From Fibrobacterota bacterium (GTDB lineage Bacteria > Fibrobacterota > Chitinivibrionia > Chitinivibrionales > Chitinispirillaceae), in the NCBI GenBank assembly GCA_023459055.1, contig JAEWVR010000003.1:1-64000 (forward strand): a DNA stretch of 64,000 nucleotides, given 5' to 3'. The position numbers were made by a program, and so were the translations under genes. The notes beneath the pieces are model-generated. The model was not told where the DNA came from. It made no database searches and saw nothing but the letters and a program-made list of their open reading frames with translations. Shown piece after piece: positions 9,238-17,973 of the stretch. Positions within the stretch are counted from its first letter, which is position 1. Each line of letters begins with the position of its first letter.

Positions 9238-9753
9238 TTGTTGAAATACCATTCAAACATTGTACTTATTGGAATGCCGGGAAGCGGTAAAAGCACCATA
9301 GGTGTACTGCTCGCAAAGAAGCTTGCAATGCAATTCATTGATACTGATATTCTTATTCAAGTCAATGAGGGCCGGTCGCTTCAATCGATCATTGATGAAA
9401 AAGGGTATATGGAACTGCGCTCTATCGAGGAATGCCATCTTACCAGTATGGTTTTCGAAAATCATGTTATCGCGACAGGCGGGAGTGCCGCATACAGCGA
9501 ACGTGCAATGAAACATCTTAAGCGTGATGGTATCATGGTATTTCTTAATGTAACAATACCTGCGCTTTTAAAACGAATTCATGACTTCGAAACCCGCGGA
9601 CTTGCAAAACGGGCAGATCAAACCTTTGAGGATCTGTTCAATGAACGGTTTCCTCTGTACATGAACTACGCAGACATCGTGCTTGATAGTTCAGATCTGG
9701 ATCCGGAAGCTGCCTGTGACAGGATTATAAATAAATTGCAACAGTTAGAATGA
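9238..9753 (+). CDS. aroK: Shikimate kinase
   Basis: A 171-residue shikimate kinase (ATP + shikimate to shikimate 3-phosphate, aromatic amino acid pathway). It shows Walker A GMPGSGKST (about residues 12-20), the shikimate-binding FIDTD, an Arg in YMELRSIEE, ATGGS at the usual GGG loop, and a lid segment with TRGLAKR. The third Gly of the GGG motif is Ser here, a modest departure. The start is one of two adjacent TTG codons at 9238 or 9241; there is no ATG before residue 13 and the ribosome site is weak. It stands alone; other aro genes are elsewhere. Confidence 0.85.
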   Translation: MLKYHSNIVLIGMPGSGKSTIGVLLAKKLAMQFIDTDILIQVNEGRSLQSIIDEKGYMELRSIEECHLTSMVFENHVIATGGSAAYSERAMKHLKRDGIMVFLNVTIPALLKRIHDFETRGLAKRADQTFEDLFNERFPLYMNYADIVLDSSDLDPEAACDRIINKLQQLE

Positions 9754-9796
9754 TTATCGATAGGGATTTAGAGGAATTACCAATAGACAATGGCAT

Positions 9797-9842
9797 GTTT
9801 AAATGGTAGGGACAAGGCATGCCTTGTCCCTACCATTTAAAC
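9797..9842. repeat. Perfect 46-bp palindrome between aroK and rnhA
   Basis: Every base from 9797 to 9842 pairs symmetrically around GGCATGCC. Each half reads GGGACAAGGCATGCC or its complement with an ATTTAAAC end. It lies between two convergent genes, so it may end both transcripts. The sequence resembles palindromic repeats common in other genomes. Confidence 0.85.
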
Positions 9843-9862
9843 CATATTCACCATTTCCACGT

Positions 9863-10336
9863 TTATTTCCCGTACATGTGCACCCGGACATCATCGGGTA
9901 AATCAGGTTTATTTGCAGCTTCCACCGCAAGTTCATCGCAGCGTTCATTTTCAGGGTGACCATTGTGACCACGTACCCACTGAAACGTTACAGTGTGTTT
10001 CGAAACTAATTTAAGAAGTCTGTCCCAAAGATCAGGGTTGAGCGCCGGTTCCTTTTTATTACGCATCCATCCCTGTGATTTCCATTTTTTTGCCCACCCT
10101 TTTTCTATCGCATTGACAAGATACTGCGAATCGGTGACAATAGTTACTTCGCAGGATTCTTTGAGTGCTTCAAGTCCGACAATAGCCCCCATAATCTCCA
10201 TGCGGTTATTCGTAGTGTTTTTAAAACCGGCACTGAGCTCTTTTGTGATATCATTAAATTTCAGTATGACCCCATAACCACCGGGACCGGGGTTTCCACT
10301 GCACGCACCATCAGAATAGATTGTAATTTTTTTCAT
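9863..10336 (-). CDS. rnhA: Ribonuclease HI
   Basis: A 157-residue RNase HI that cleaves RNA in RNA-DNA hybrids. All four catalytic acidic residues are visible: Asp in YSDGACSGNPGPGGYG, Glu in NNRMEIMGA, Asp in VTDSQYLV, and Asp in ERCDELA, with the nearby active-site His in RGHNGHPENERC. The basic handle region (KGWAKKWKSQGWMRNKKEP) typical of E. coli RnhA is present. It stands alone. A 9-bp stem hairpin at 10371-10392 separates it from the upstream porin gene, which runs in the same direction. Confidence 0.95.
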   Translation of the reverse strand: MKKITIYSDGACSGNPGPGGYGVILKFNDITKELSAGFKNTTNNRMEIMGAIVGLEALKESCEVTIVTDSQYLVNAIEKGWAKKWKSQGWMRNKKEPALNPDLWDRLLKLVSKHTVTFQWVRGHNGHPENERCDELAVEAANKPDLPDDVRVHMYGK

Positions 10337-10370
10337 GACTTGAATATAGTTTCCGGCATCCTGTAGTATT

Positions 10371-10392
10371 GAGGCGTCAAAAGTGACGCCTC
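10371..10392. repeat. Hairpin downstream of porin gene
   Basis: The stem GAGGCGTCA / TGACGCCTC has a 4-base loop. There is no T tract on the minus strand, so it may slow or protect the porin transcript rather than be a classical terminator. Confidence 0.5.
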
Positions 10393-10409
10393 GCCTGATC
10401 GCCTGAAGT

Positions 10410-11681
10410 TCAATACCGGATAGCTAATACACATTCAAAGCGGTTGGCAGAATAGCGTTTTTCAACGTTGTTCTTCCAGTCAGTATAGAAAGATTGTGTC
10501 GTAAAGAATGAGTTATTATACGAAAGATCGAACGTAATATTTTTTGATAATACAAAGGTTGCTCCAGCACTGATCTCATGCACATCAGTTCCCCGCGTGG
10601 TAACAGCGGTATCTGTCAACAACATATCATTTTTATAATCTGCGTATGGATACATGTCATACTCTTTCCATCCATACCCAGCTCTTAAAATAGTATTTAT
10701 TTTTGTCAAGGGGACCTCAACGCCTCCACCGGCACCAACTTTCCAATATGCCAGATCCCCATCAGTGAAATCCGGATTTGGCGAACGAGCCGAGATATCT
10801 GCAGCAACTGTTGCGAAAGGTAATGTAAGAGCCAATCCGAACGCACCTGTCAATGAGGACCGAAGAATACCGGTACTTTTGTAAACCTGATCATACCCGG
10901 CATACCGCTGTAATGTCCTGTATGCAACAATCTGAGGAATCTCAATCCGGACACCGGCTGAAACAATGGAATTAGGCTTGTACATTGCGCCCAGACGCAG
11001 ATCAAAACCGGAATACACAGTCTCTGTTGCGAGATCTGATACATTATCAAACACACCTCTTCTATTGTGTGTTAGAATTGCACGATGATTCATCTGTTTT
11101 CCATATAAGTACGATGCCGTCAAGCCAACACCAAAACCCTCAGCTACCTGCCATCCAGCAGCTGCACTCCACATTCCAAGACCACCTCGTGACACACTCT
11201 TGAAATCATCATACCAGAGTGTATCTCCATAGCGCAAATAGTTGTCACCTCCATTGGAAAGCACCTCACCGGGAGTCGGATTTGAATAGATATCAAACCC
11301 ATTAAACCTGTAGACATCCATAAAGCTGTAGGGTGATGAATACCCTAATGCAAATGCAAAGCCCCCCTGAGTTGTAGGAATTGAACGAACAAGGCCGGCA
11401 CTACCAAAACGAAATTGACTTTTCCGCAATAACCTGTTGTAAGTACCCAGTTCAGTCTCAGTCGACATACCTGTGATATTCATACCTACATGGATTTCAC
11501 GCACTGGAATGAACGCAAGCCCTGATGGGTTCCAGAATACGGCACTATAGTCATTGGCAATTGCAGTATAATTGTTCCCCATTCCCTGTGCTTTTGCCCC
11601 GACACCATCAATTGACACAAGTGGAGACTCTGCAACTGCAACAGTAACCGCAAACACTATACTGACAAGCTGCTTAATCAT
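10410..11681 (-). CDS. Outer membrane protein, OMPP1/FadL/TodX-like
   Basis: A 423-residue predicted outer-membrane beta-barrel. An N-terminal signal peptide (MIKQLVSIVFAVTVAVA) is followed by GAKAQGMGNNYTAIANDYSAVFWNPSGLAF, the N-terminal pattern of the OMPP1/FadL/TodX hydrophobic-substrate channels. Repeated alternating strands run to a C-terminal aromatic end (FECVLAIRY). FadL-type proteins move long-chain fatty acids or hydrocarbons across the outer membrane; this protein's substrate is unknown. The upstream lipoprotein gene ends three bases before it, so the two form an operon. Confidence 0.82.
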   Translation of the reverse strand: MIKQLVSIVFAVTVAVAESPLVSIDGVGAKAQGMGNNYTAIANDYSAVFWNPSGLAFIPVREIHVGMNITGMSTETELGTYNRLLRKSQFRFGSAGLVRSIPTTQGGFAFALGYSSPYSFMDVYRFNGFDIYSNPTPGEVLSNGGDNYLRYGDTLWYDDFKSVSRGGLGMWSAAAGWQVAEGFGVGLTASYLYGKQMNHRAILTHNRRGVFDNVSDLATETVYSGFDLRLGAMYKPNSIVSAGVRIEIPQIVAYRTLQRYAGYDQVYKSTGILRSSLTGAFGLALTLPFATVAADISARSPNPDFTDGDLAYWKVGAGGGVEVPLTKINTILRAGYGWKEYDMYPYADYKNDMLLTDTAVTTRGTDVHEISAGATFVLSKNITFDLSYNNSFFTTQSFYTDWKNNVEKRYSANRFECVLAIRY

Positions 11682-11683
11682 AG

Positions 11684-12388
11684 TTAACGACTCCTTAACG
11701 AACGCATGTCTCGTTTTTTAACATTTTGAAGAGTATCCGGTCCTGATACAGCGTTTTCCGGCTCCCCCCCCGTTGTCTTTTTATCAAGACTTTTGTCATC
11801 AGCCGGAGGAGTTGCAGTTCCCTGTGACTGATTTTTTGGCAGTTCTGATTCCTGCACTTTTTTCCCGCCAGACCGCGATGATTGCGGAACAGGAACTTCT
11901 CTTACCGATGAGGAACCCGAAGAACCGCCACCTGACGAATTTGAGCCTCCGGACCAATGCCGATCAGGGTATTTACGATAATAGTCATTGTAGCGGCCAT
12001 AGTAACGCGACGGTGGACCAAACTTGCAGCAGCCACAATCCGGATCGTAGTAATAACTGCGCGGGCAACGGTCATAATCACCCCAGAAAGGATCATTATT
12101 ATACCACCATGGGGTATTGTTATAAACATACCAATCCCGCGGGTAATAACTCTTATAACAGCGTAAACGCGGGTAACCCATGAGATCACGTTCCCAAACG
12201 CAAACCTCCCGTTCTTTCTGCACTATGGTATCAATACGATTAATGACCTTTACAGTGTCACCTGTAGTGCTATCAATTACCGCAGTAACATTTTCACTGC
12301 TGATACGCTGATTTGTGACAAACTGTGTATAACACCCCGTTATCACAAACAACCCTGCAACCAATAGAACCAAACCCCTGCTATACAT
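11684..12388 (-). CDS. Tyr/Gly-rich lipoprotein, unknown function
   Basis: A 234-residue predicted lipoprotein. The signal peptide ends in the lipobox FVITGC with the lipidated Cys at residue 19. The middle is very rich in Tyr, Trp, Asn and Pro (YVYNNTPWWYNNDPFW) with a DCGCC cluster. The last third is a low-complexity Ser/Gly/Lys/Pro linker ending in basic residues. It is probably anchored to the outer membrane with a disordered tail. It is the first gene of a unit with the FadL-like barrel, three bases apart, which suggests a shared envelope role. No domain recognised. Confidence 0.72.
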   Translation of the reverse strand: MYSRGLVLLVAGLFVITGCYTQFVTNQRISSENVTAVIDSTTGDTVKVINRIDTIVQKEREVCVWERDLMGYPRLRCYKSYYPRDWYVYNNTPWWYNNDPFWGDYDRCPRSYYYDPDCGCCKFGPPSRYYGRYNDYYRKYPDRHWSGGSNSSGGGSSGSSSVREVPVPQSSRSGGKKVQESELPKNQSQGTATPPADDKSLDKKTTGGEPENAVSGPDTLQNVKKRDMRSLRSR

Positions 12389-12809
12389 ACATGACTCCTG
12401 TCAAAATGGTTCATACGCGGGACTGCCCCTGTGTCAGAACCTCTTATTACTATCGTTACCCCTATAAACCATTATATATTAATGACGACCCGGATAAACA
12501 AAAACGCTCACATTATTTCAAATTATTAAGTAAAACTCAATTCCTTTTCAGCCTCACCCCCCAGCCCCCCTCTCCACAAGTGTAGAGGGGGGTGGAAAGA
12601 AGGACTTTTACTTATATACTCCAAACTCTGCATAAAATAAGAAAAGGCATCACACATAGCACACTTTCCAATCTCTTCCTCTTCTTCTTCCTCAACCTTA
12701 ACCTTAATCTCTTCTTCCTCATTCTCCACATTTCTCTTTTAAAGTGCGATGCGGACATAGTATTTATTTATATAGTAGCTTAAAATAATTACACCAAAGG
12801 TAGCAGAAT
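12389..12809. other. Intergenic region with REP-like repeat and pyrimidine tract
   Basis: No convincing gene in this 421-base gap between divergent genes. It holds a REP-like hairpin at 12553-12597 (arms CCCCCCTCTCCAC and its complement) and a pyrimidine-rich run of CTTCTTCTT type at about 12668-12735. The run would encode only a Glu-rich artefact on the other strand. Promoters for both flanking genes presumably lie here, but I cannot point to a clear one. Confidence 0.6.
12553..12597. repeat. REP-like repeat, family copy 1
   Basis: CTCACCCCCCAGCCCCCCTC is followed by a short loop and the complement GAGGGGGG. Relatives occur at about 16586-16635 and 22858-22908, always in gene gaps. Confidence 0.65.
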
Positions 12810-14213
12810 ATGTTTCACCAGCCCGCCAGCGCACTAATCAGAATTCTTTGTATGGTCGTTATCGTTACACTATTCGCCTGCAATAATGCCACACAGCCCA
12901 TCTCGGTCCTTACTCCTAATGGAAATATCTACGAAGAAATTATTGAACTTGCACGTGCAGAAACACAAAAGGCCAGATCACTTTCATTCATTCGTCCCGT
13001 AAAAACAGGGATTCTTACACGAGATCAATACCGTAAAACATACAGCAATGCGTCATCGTCTGCCGGGAATGACCTTGTCATGAACGCATTCAAACAATAC
13101 GGCTTTGTTCCGGATACCATGTCCAGCTCAAAGTACATTGCCAACAATACTGATAGTTTTGCCGCAGCGTTTTACAAACCGGGATCCGATTCACTGTATA
13201 TTATTGATGCATCAAAATATAACGAAGGGATGCTGTTTATCATTGCCGCCCATGAGTTTACGCATGCACTTCAGGAACAGCATTTCAACCCGTTTACAAA
13301 CCAGATCTATTCCGGAATTATTCAGTCAAACCTTAACAGTGACTTTTATCTGAGTCAGCTTTGTATCGCTGAAGGCGATGCAACGATCAGTGAACTCTAT
13401 ACCTATTACAACTACATCACATCACCGGATTCTGTTTATGACAGTATTGAATCTTATATTGCAGTTACACGCGCGGATTATTATGACAGCATAAAAACTA
13501 AAAATGTACCCAGCTATCTTAACATACAGGGATACGCTCCCTATCAGATAGGGGCCGGATTTGTCTGGGATATTTTCTCAGCAGGTAAATGGAACGCGGT
13601 TAACCGTCTCTACCATGCAGATCGTCCCATATCAACAAAACAGATTATTACCGGATCGACACAGACTCCCTGGAGTTTTGATTTCAGTGCAGTAATGCCG
13701 GTTTTGTTAAGCAATACAACAAAACTTGTCTTCGCTGATGATGACACCTATGGGCCGGTGATGCTCATGGCATTACTTAACAAATATGTTGACACAGAAC
13801 ATTGTAAGGCAGCGCTGGGATGGCAGGGTGACCGGTGTGCATTTACCTTAAGTGATAATCAGAAATGGGGTTCATTTGTCTGGGCATTAAAATTCGATAC
13901 TCCGGAAAATACTGAGTATGTTTATGAACGCCTGGACAGTCTATACACAAATAGAAATCTTGGACAGCTTACCGCAACACGTATCGCAGATACATCGGGA
14001 ATATCCTATTCAAATGCCAACTCGCAGTTGTTCCTGCGCAAAAGCGGAACATTCATATTCATTATGGACAATGTAAGCAGTAAATCCACTGTACTCGCAG
14101 CACTTGACAAGCCCTCAGCAGTCGCAAAGAAAGATACGCACTATACAGCATTGTCACCAACTGCAGATATCCGGGTGAAACATCAGATTATTGATATGAT
14201 CATCGGACGCTGA
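12810..14213 (+). CDS. Lipoprotein with HExxH metallopeptidase-like motif
   Basis: A 467-residue predicted lipoprotein: the signal peptide ends in VTLFAC with lipidated Cys at residue 24. IIAAHEFTHALQEQHF holds HEFTH (His148, Glu149, His152), a zinc-metallopeptidase motif. AEGDA places a possible third ligand at Glu188, the gluzincin-like spacing in a group of uncharacterised secreted proteins. No transmembrane segment appears after the lipid anchor. The rest is an alpha/beta region without a known domain. The ATG at 12810 follows only a weak ribosome site. It is a single gene with a repeat element downstream. A protease role is inferred from the motif alone. Confidence 0.75.
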   Translation: MFHQPASALIRILCMVVIVTLFACNNATQPISVLTPNGNIYEEIIELARAETQKARSLSFIRPVKTGILTRDQYRKTYSNASSSAGNDLVMNAFKQYGFVPDTMSSSKYIANNTDSFAAAFYKPGSDSLYIIDASKYNEGMLFIIAAHEFTHALQEQHFNPFTNQIYSGIIQSNLNSDFYLSQLCIAEGDATISELYTYYNYITSPDSVYDSIESYIAVTRADYYDSIKTKNVPSYLNIQGYAPYQIGAGFVWDIFSAGKWNAVNRLYHADRPISTKQIITGSTQTPWSFDFSAVMPVLLSNTTKLVFADDDTYGPVMLMALLNKYVDTEHCKAALGWQGDRCAFTLSDNQKWGSFVWALKFDTPENTEYVYERLDSLYTNRNLGQLTATRIADTSGISYSNANSQLFLRKSGTFIFIMDNVSSKSTVLAALDKPSAVAKKDTHYTALSPTADIRVKHQIIDMIIGR

Positions 14214-14242
14214 TCCCCGAAACGGCCCCGCAGAAGAGGCGT

Positions 14243-14338
14243 AGTTGTTTTAAAATCAAAATATTACCTCCCTCCTGCGGGGGAGGCTGGCTGCTTTGAG
14301 CCAGGGAGGGGGCACGCAACCGGCACTGCTGCAACCTG
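14243..14338. repeat. Single-arm copy of the 1-120 repeat family
   Basis: This stretch closely matches 51-146: the arm CCTCCCTCCTGCGGGGGAGG, then CTGCTTTGAGC, then a shared GCAAC-CGGCA-CTGCTGCAAC flank. Only one arm of the inverted repeat is present. It fills the gap between the metallopeptidase-like and GH9 genes. Confidence 0.7.
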
Positions 14339-14488
14339 GCAGACGTATGTTGAAGGTGAGCCGTTTTGATCAACGCTTTGTGATCATTGCATATGATAAA
14401 GTTACTCACATTTGAACCAAATGCCCCCAAAAAGCATCTATATACTATGTACGAATTTATTCATTATCCACAGGAGACAGAGTATTCT

Positions 14489-16141
14489 ATGATTTTAAGA
14501 GTCATTTCCATCCTGATAACTACATCATTTATTTCAGGTTATGCGGCATTTTCCGGTTCAGATTATAGTGAGGCCATGAGAATGGCGGTAAAGTTTTATG
14601 GTGCACAGCGTTGTGGAAACACCCACAACTGGATGCTTCATGAGAACAAGGAGCTTAAGACTCCTCCCGTTTGCCACACAAAAGATGCGTATGATGGTCA
14701 TGATATGAGTGGTGGATGGCATGACTGTGGTGATCATATCAAAGTTGCGACAACAATGGGATATGCTGCTATTTGTCTTTTAAGTGCGTATGATGTCTGG
14801 CCGAAGGCATTTGAAGACAATTACGATACCGCCTACAACGGACCAAACGGCATTCCTGATGTTCTTGATGAAGCCAAAGTAGCCACCGATTACTTTTTAA
14901 AATCACTTATCGATAACAAAACCTTTGTCTATTATCTTGGCGGTGATCAGGATCACAACAAATGGGTGACATCAAGTTATCAATCAACACTCAGTGCCAG
15001 TGAGGGTGGTGATCCGCGACCATCGATGGCTTCCACATCTTCTGGTGGTGCGCAGGTTGCCGACTATGCATCAGCACTTGCATTAATGGCAAAGCACTAT
15101 CCTGATCAGACATATGCAGCAAAATGTAAAGCAGCCGCAATCAGTTACTACGATTGGGCGAAGAGCCATCAGTCAAATATCAGTATACCATCATTTTACT
15201 CAAGTCCCAACTCAGAAATCTCTGATGAGCTCTCTCTTGCAGCGATACTTCTGTATCATTTAACAAAAACAGAAAGCTACAAAACCGACGCACTCAATTA
15301 CCTTAAGGAAAAGTGGGAATCAAATTCAGCACTCGCCTGGGATACAAAAGCCGACATATCCTATTATTATATAGTAAAGGCAGATCCGAATGCAAAAAAC
15401 AGCAGCGGCGGTTTTTACAGAAATTTTCTTGCCAAAAATGTAAGTAAAGGAATCGCAGGTGTAGGATCAAATCAGTACGGTTTTCCCTGGGGTTTTTTGA
15501 GCAATGCCTGGGGTACCAATAAACTTGCCTGTGGAAGTGCATTTGCAGCTGCGCTCCTTGGAAAACTGCTTGAAGACAAAGTAATCACGTCGGTAGATCC
15601 GGCTGTTACAGCAGATCAGGCTTATTCCTATAATGCAAAGATTGTTGACTATATGCTTGGTAACAACGAATTCAAACATCCCTTTCTTCATGGTTACAAA
15701 GGAGACATGACCCACAGAGTACACCACCGTAATGCGATGGGACGAGATGATAATCCTCCAACTGCCACCAAAAACTCTGCGCCATTCATGTTTGCAAGCG
15801 GTGCACTTATCGGCGGACCATCAGCTGCGAATTCATTCCAGAATATTATTGAGGGCGGTAGTGCCTTTATGGAAACAGAAAGCGGATGCGATTATAACGG
15901 CCCGTTCATCGGAGCACAGGCAAATATCGTAAGTAAACTTGACCCCAAGACTCCGGTCAGGAAACTTCCACTTAACAAAAATATAAATCCATCATTCAGA
16001 AACGCCGCAAAATCGTTTGTTGACATCAGAGGAAGAACAATTCAGGCAACTGGCATACCAGGGACGTCAGGTATTTATTTCGTCAATGAACAGACAGCCT
16101 CACACAGCAGACTATCAAAGATTATTTCAACCGGGAAATAA
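14489..16141 (+). CDS. Glycoside hydrolase family 9 endoglucanase
   Basis: A secreted cellulase of 550 residues. The ATG at 14489 is chosen over upstream frames because GGAGA (14473-14477) precedes it and a signal peptide starts there (MILRVISILITTSFISGYAA). The GH9 catalytic core runs directly from the signal: MSGGWHDCGDH carries the two catalytic-site Asp residues, HHRNAMGRDDNPP the substrate-side His/Arg, and TESGCDYNGPFIGA the general-acid Glu region. GH9 enzymes cleave beta-1,4-glucan with inversion. The last ~45 residues (SFVDIRGRTI...GIYFVNE...SRLSKII) resemble a type IX secretion sorting domain. No Ig-like or carbohydrate-binding module is visible. A terminator follows. Confidence 0.93.
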   Translation: MILRVISILITTSFISGYAAFSGSDYSEAMRMAVKFYGAQRCGNTHNWMLHENKELKTPPVCHTKDAYDGHDMSGGWHDCGDHIKVATTMGYAAICLLSAYDVWPKAFEDNYDTAYNGPNGIPDVLDEAKVATDYFLKSLIDNKTFVYYLGGDQDHNKWVTSSYQSTLSASEGGDPRPSMASTSSGGAQVADYASALALMAKHYPDQTYAAKCKAAAISYYDWAKSHQSNISIPSFYSSPNSEISDELSLAAILLYHLTKTESYKTDALNYLKEKWESNSALAWDTKADISYYYIVKADPNAKNSSGGFYRNFLAKNVSKGIAGVGSNQYGFPWGFLSNAWGTNKLACGSAFAAALLGKLLEDKVITSVDPAVTADQAYSYNAKIVDYMLGNNEFKHPFLHGYKGDMTHRVHHRNAMGRDDNPPTATKNSAPFMFASGALIGGPSAANSFQNIIEGGSAFMETESGCDYNGPFIGAQANIVSKLDPKTPVRKLPLNKNINPSFRNAAKSFVDIRGRTIQATGIPGTSGIYFVNEQTASHSRLSKIISTGK

Positions 16142-16178
16142 CAATACTTATTTAACTATTTTAACTATCGTGTTTAAT

Positions 16179-16212
16179 GGAGAGACTGGAATACAACCGG
16201 TCTCTCTTTTTT
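16179..16212 (+). terminator. Intrinsic terminator after GH9 gene
   Basis: The stem GAGAGACTGG / CCGGTCTCTC has a 7-base loop and is followed by TTTTTTAT. It lies 40 bases past the GH9 stop. Confidence 0.9.
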
Positions 16213-16361
16213 ATCTGGCATTTACCACATTTCCTATACACCGATTCCGATAAAACTCACAACCGATTGGCGTTTTTCCGGTAAAGTTTTTTCCTCCGGA
16301 GGTCGATAATTCATAATGAAACAAGGATGTGACTCGTTTAACACAAACCAATAATCCAGGG

Positions 16362-16559
16362 ATGGTGATTATGGAGTACATTAGTGATACCCCGAATATC
16401 CGCAAAGGCCGCTTTTTGTGGATGGACGCTCCCGAACGGGAGCAATTTCTTTCAATGTTAAAGCATCGAATCGCAAATGGTTATTACTACACCGATTCAA
16501 TTTTCGGAAAAATCGCTGATGAGTTGGCTCCGGTGATGGTGGAAACGGTGGAGGAGTAG
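16362..16559 (+). CDS. Small hypothetical protein
   Basis: A 65-residue protein when started at the ATG at 16362; ATG 16371 and GTG 16329 are alternatives. It is compact and amphipathic (RFLWMDAPEREQFLSMLKHRI) and ends ELAPVMVETVEE. The amino-acid make-up is that of a real folded protein rather than a chance frame, with a Tyr cluster GYYYTD. I recognise no family. It lies alone between the GH9 terminator and a REP-like repeat. Function unknown. Confidence 0.5.
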   Translation: MVIMEYISDTPNIRKGRFLWMDAPEREQFLSMLKHRIANGYYYTDSIFGKIADELAPVMVETVEE

Positions 16560-16585
16560 CCTGTACTTTTTGCTTTCGCAATGTG

Positions 16586-16635
16586 GCCTCACCCCCCGGC
16601 CCCCTCTTCATTAAGCATGGAGAGGGGGAGTTGGA
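16586..16635. repeat. REP-like repeat, family copy 2
   Basis: CCTCACCCCCCGGCCCCCTC, a short loop, then GAGAGGGGGAG. It is related to 12553-12597 and 22858-22908 and sits between the small hypothetical gene and the Fic gene. Confidence 0.6.
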
Positions 16636-16707
16636 GATGTTTGCATACTGCTTTGCAACGCGCGCTGAACAGAGATGAACTGATTGGTTGCCAGACATAT
16701 TGCCATC

Positions 16708-16753
16708 TTACCTAATTGATTACCTAATTGATTACCTAATTGATTACCTAATT
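16708..16753. repeat. 12-bp tandem repeat (about 4 copies)
   Basis: The unit CCTAATTGATTA repeats about four times, perfectly, ending at the stop codon of the Fic gene. Read on the minus strand in one frame it gives a repeating LGNQ peptide, which I regard as an artefact. The array could vary in copy number by slippage. Confidence 0.85.
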
Positions 16754-17793
16754 CAGATTTTTTTCCATTTTGCGAATTGTCCTTTGCTGGAGCATTCGAC
16801 AATACCGTTTGCTCTTAAATCTTTCAATACATATCTGATCAGGTCAATACTGACACCCGGACATACTGTTTGAATTTCTTTTAGTGTAAAATGTCCAGCC
16901 ATCTTATCAATTGCATCGATAACCAATTGTGTTTTTTCACCTCTGATTGAAGCAGATTGTTCCAATCGATCTTCAAACTCCTTATAGGCAATTTTAAAAA
17001 TATATAGAACGAATTGGATAAACGGCCAGGGGTCATGCGCTTTTTCATGCCAGTTTTTTGAACTTAATTCAAGTGTTTCGTAGTACCGATCTTTATTGTC
17101 TTCAATGATTCGTTCAAGACTGACATACCTGCCCACCTCAAACCCTCCATGGTAAGCCTGAAGTAGCATTAGTAATCGTGAGACTCTCCCATTTCCATCA
17201 CGAAACGGGTGAATGCATAAGAAATCCAGATTGAATGCAGCCAGTATTACTAAAAATGGGATTTTCAAATCGTTGGAGAGTAGGTCCCAATAGTGCAATA
17301 ACCGTCGCATATAATCCGGGGTTTTCTCAGCCGTAACAGTTAAAAATCTGATTCTGCTTGTACCATCAGGATATGTTTCAATTATTGAACCGTCCTTTTC
17401 TTTATACAAACCGGAATCCCACAAATCCCCTTTTGTATGTTTATGAAAAGATAAAACAGTCTCTTCACTGATGTTTAGATTGTTTTTTGAGGTGTGAATC
17501 AGGTTTAAACATTCCCTATAGCCACCAACTTCCTCTTCATTCCGATCACGATAAAGAGGTTTACCAAGAATAACACTATTTATCCTTGATGCATCAATGG
17601 TAACCCCTTCTATCCGGTTTGATGAAACCGCGCTCTGAATTAGTGCATGTTCTCTTAACGCCTTGAGTTTTTGCGGTGATTGGAATGTAAAAAGCTCCTG
17701 TTTCCCTTTTGATTCCATTATTGTTGAAAGATACCATGCAGAGGTTGCAGGAACCGAAGGTGGATTAGCATAAAATGACGATAATGTATTCAT
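16753..17793 (-). CDS. Fic family protein (predicted AMP transferase)
   Basis: A 346-residue Fic-domain protein. The core motif HPFRDGNGRVSRLL gives the catalytic His and ATP-phosphate loop of enzymes that attach AMP to target hydroxyls. An N-terminal helix contains SNRIEG, matching the [S/T]xxxE[G/N] inhibitory motif, so it is a self-inhibited class II Fic. A C-terminal winged-helix-like segment (KMAGHFTLKEIQTVCPGVSIDLIRYVLKDL) suggests DNA binding, as in many proteins of this kind. No separate antitoxin gene is adjacent. A tandem repeat abuts its stop codon. Target unknown. Confidence 0.9.
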   Translation of the reverse strand: MNTLSSFYANPPSVPATSAWYLSTIMESKGKQELFTFQSPQKLKALREHALIQSAVSSNRIEGVTIDASRINSVILGKPLYRDRNEEEVGGYRECLNLIHTSKNNLNISEETVLSFHKHTKGDLWDSGLYKEKDGSIIETYPDGTSRIRFLTVTAEKTPDYMRRLLHYWDLLSNDLKIPFLVILAAFNLDFLCIHPFRDGNGRVSRLLMLLQAYHGGFEVGRYVSLERIIEDNKDRYYETLELSSKNWHEKAHDPWPFIQFVLYIFKIAYKEFEDRLEQSASIRGEKTQLVIDAIDKMAGHFTLKEIQTVCPGVSIDLIRYVLKDLRANGIVECSSKGQFAKWKKI

Positions 17794-17973
17794 GATTTGA
17801 AAATACTTCTACTTTGTTTCAGAAAAACAAATATGATTCAGCCAGGTACCTGTGTGCTGAGGCGGTCTTTTTTAATACTGCAATTGTTTCCAACGATCTG
17901 GATGGTGGAAGATAACTAAGTTTTGCATCCATCGGCAAGCTCCTGACATGTATCCTTTTTAATCAATAATATA

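Noticed and set aside
12526..12729. Glu-rich frame on the minus strand
   Set aside because: It is produced by a CTTCTT-type pyrimidine tract and a REP-like repeat; no gene signals.
16611..16802. Frame with repeating LGNQ on the minus strand
   Set aside because: It is a product of the 12-bp tandem repeat and overlaps the end of the Fic gene.
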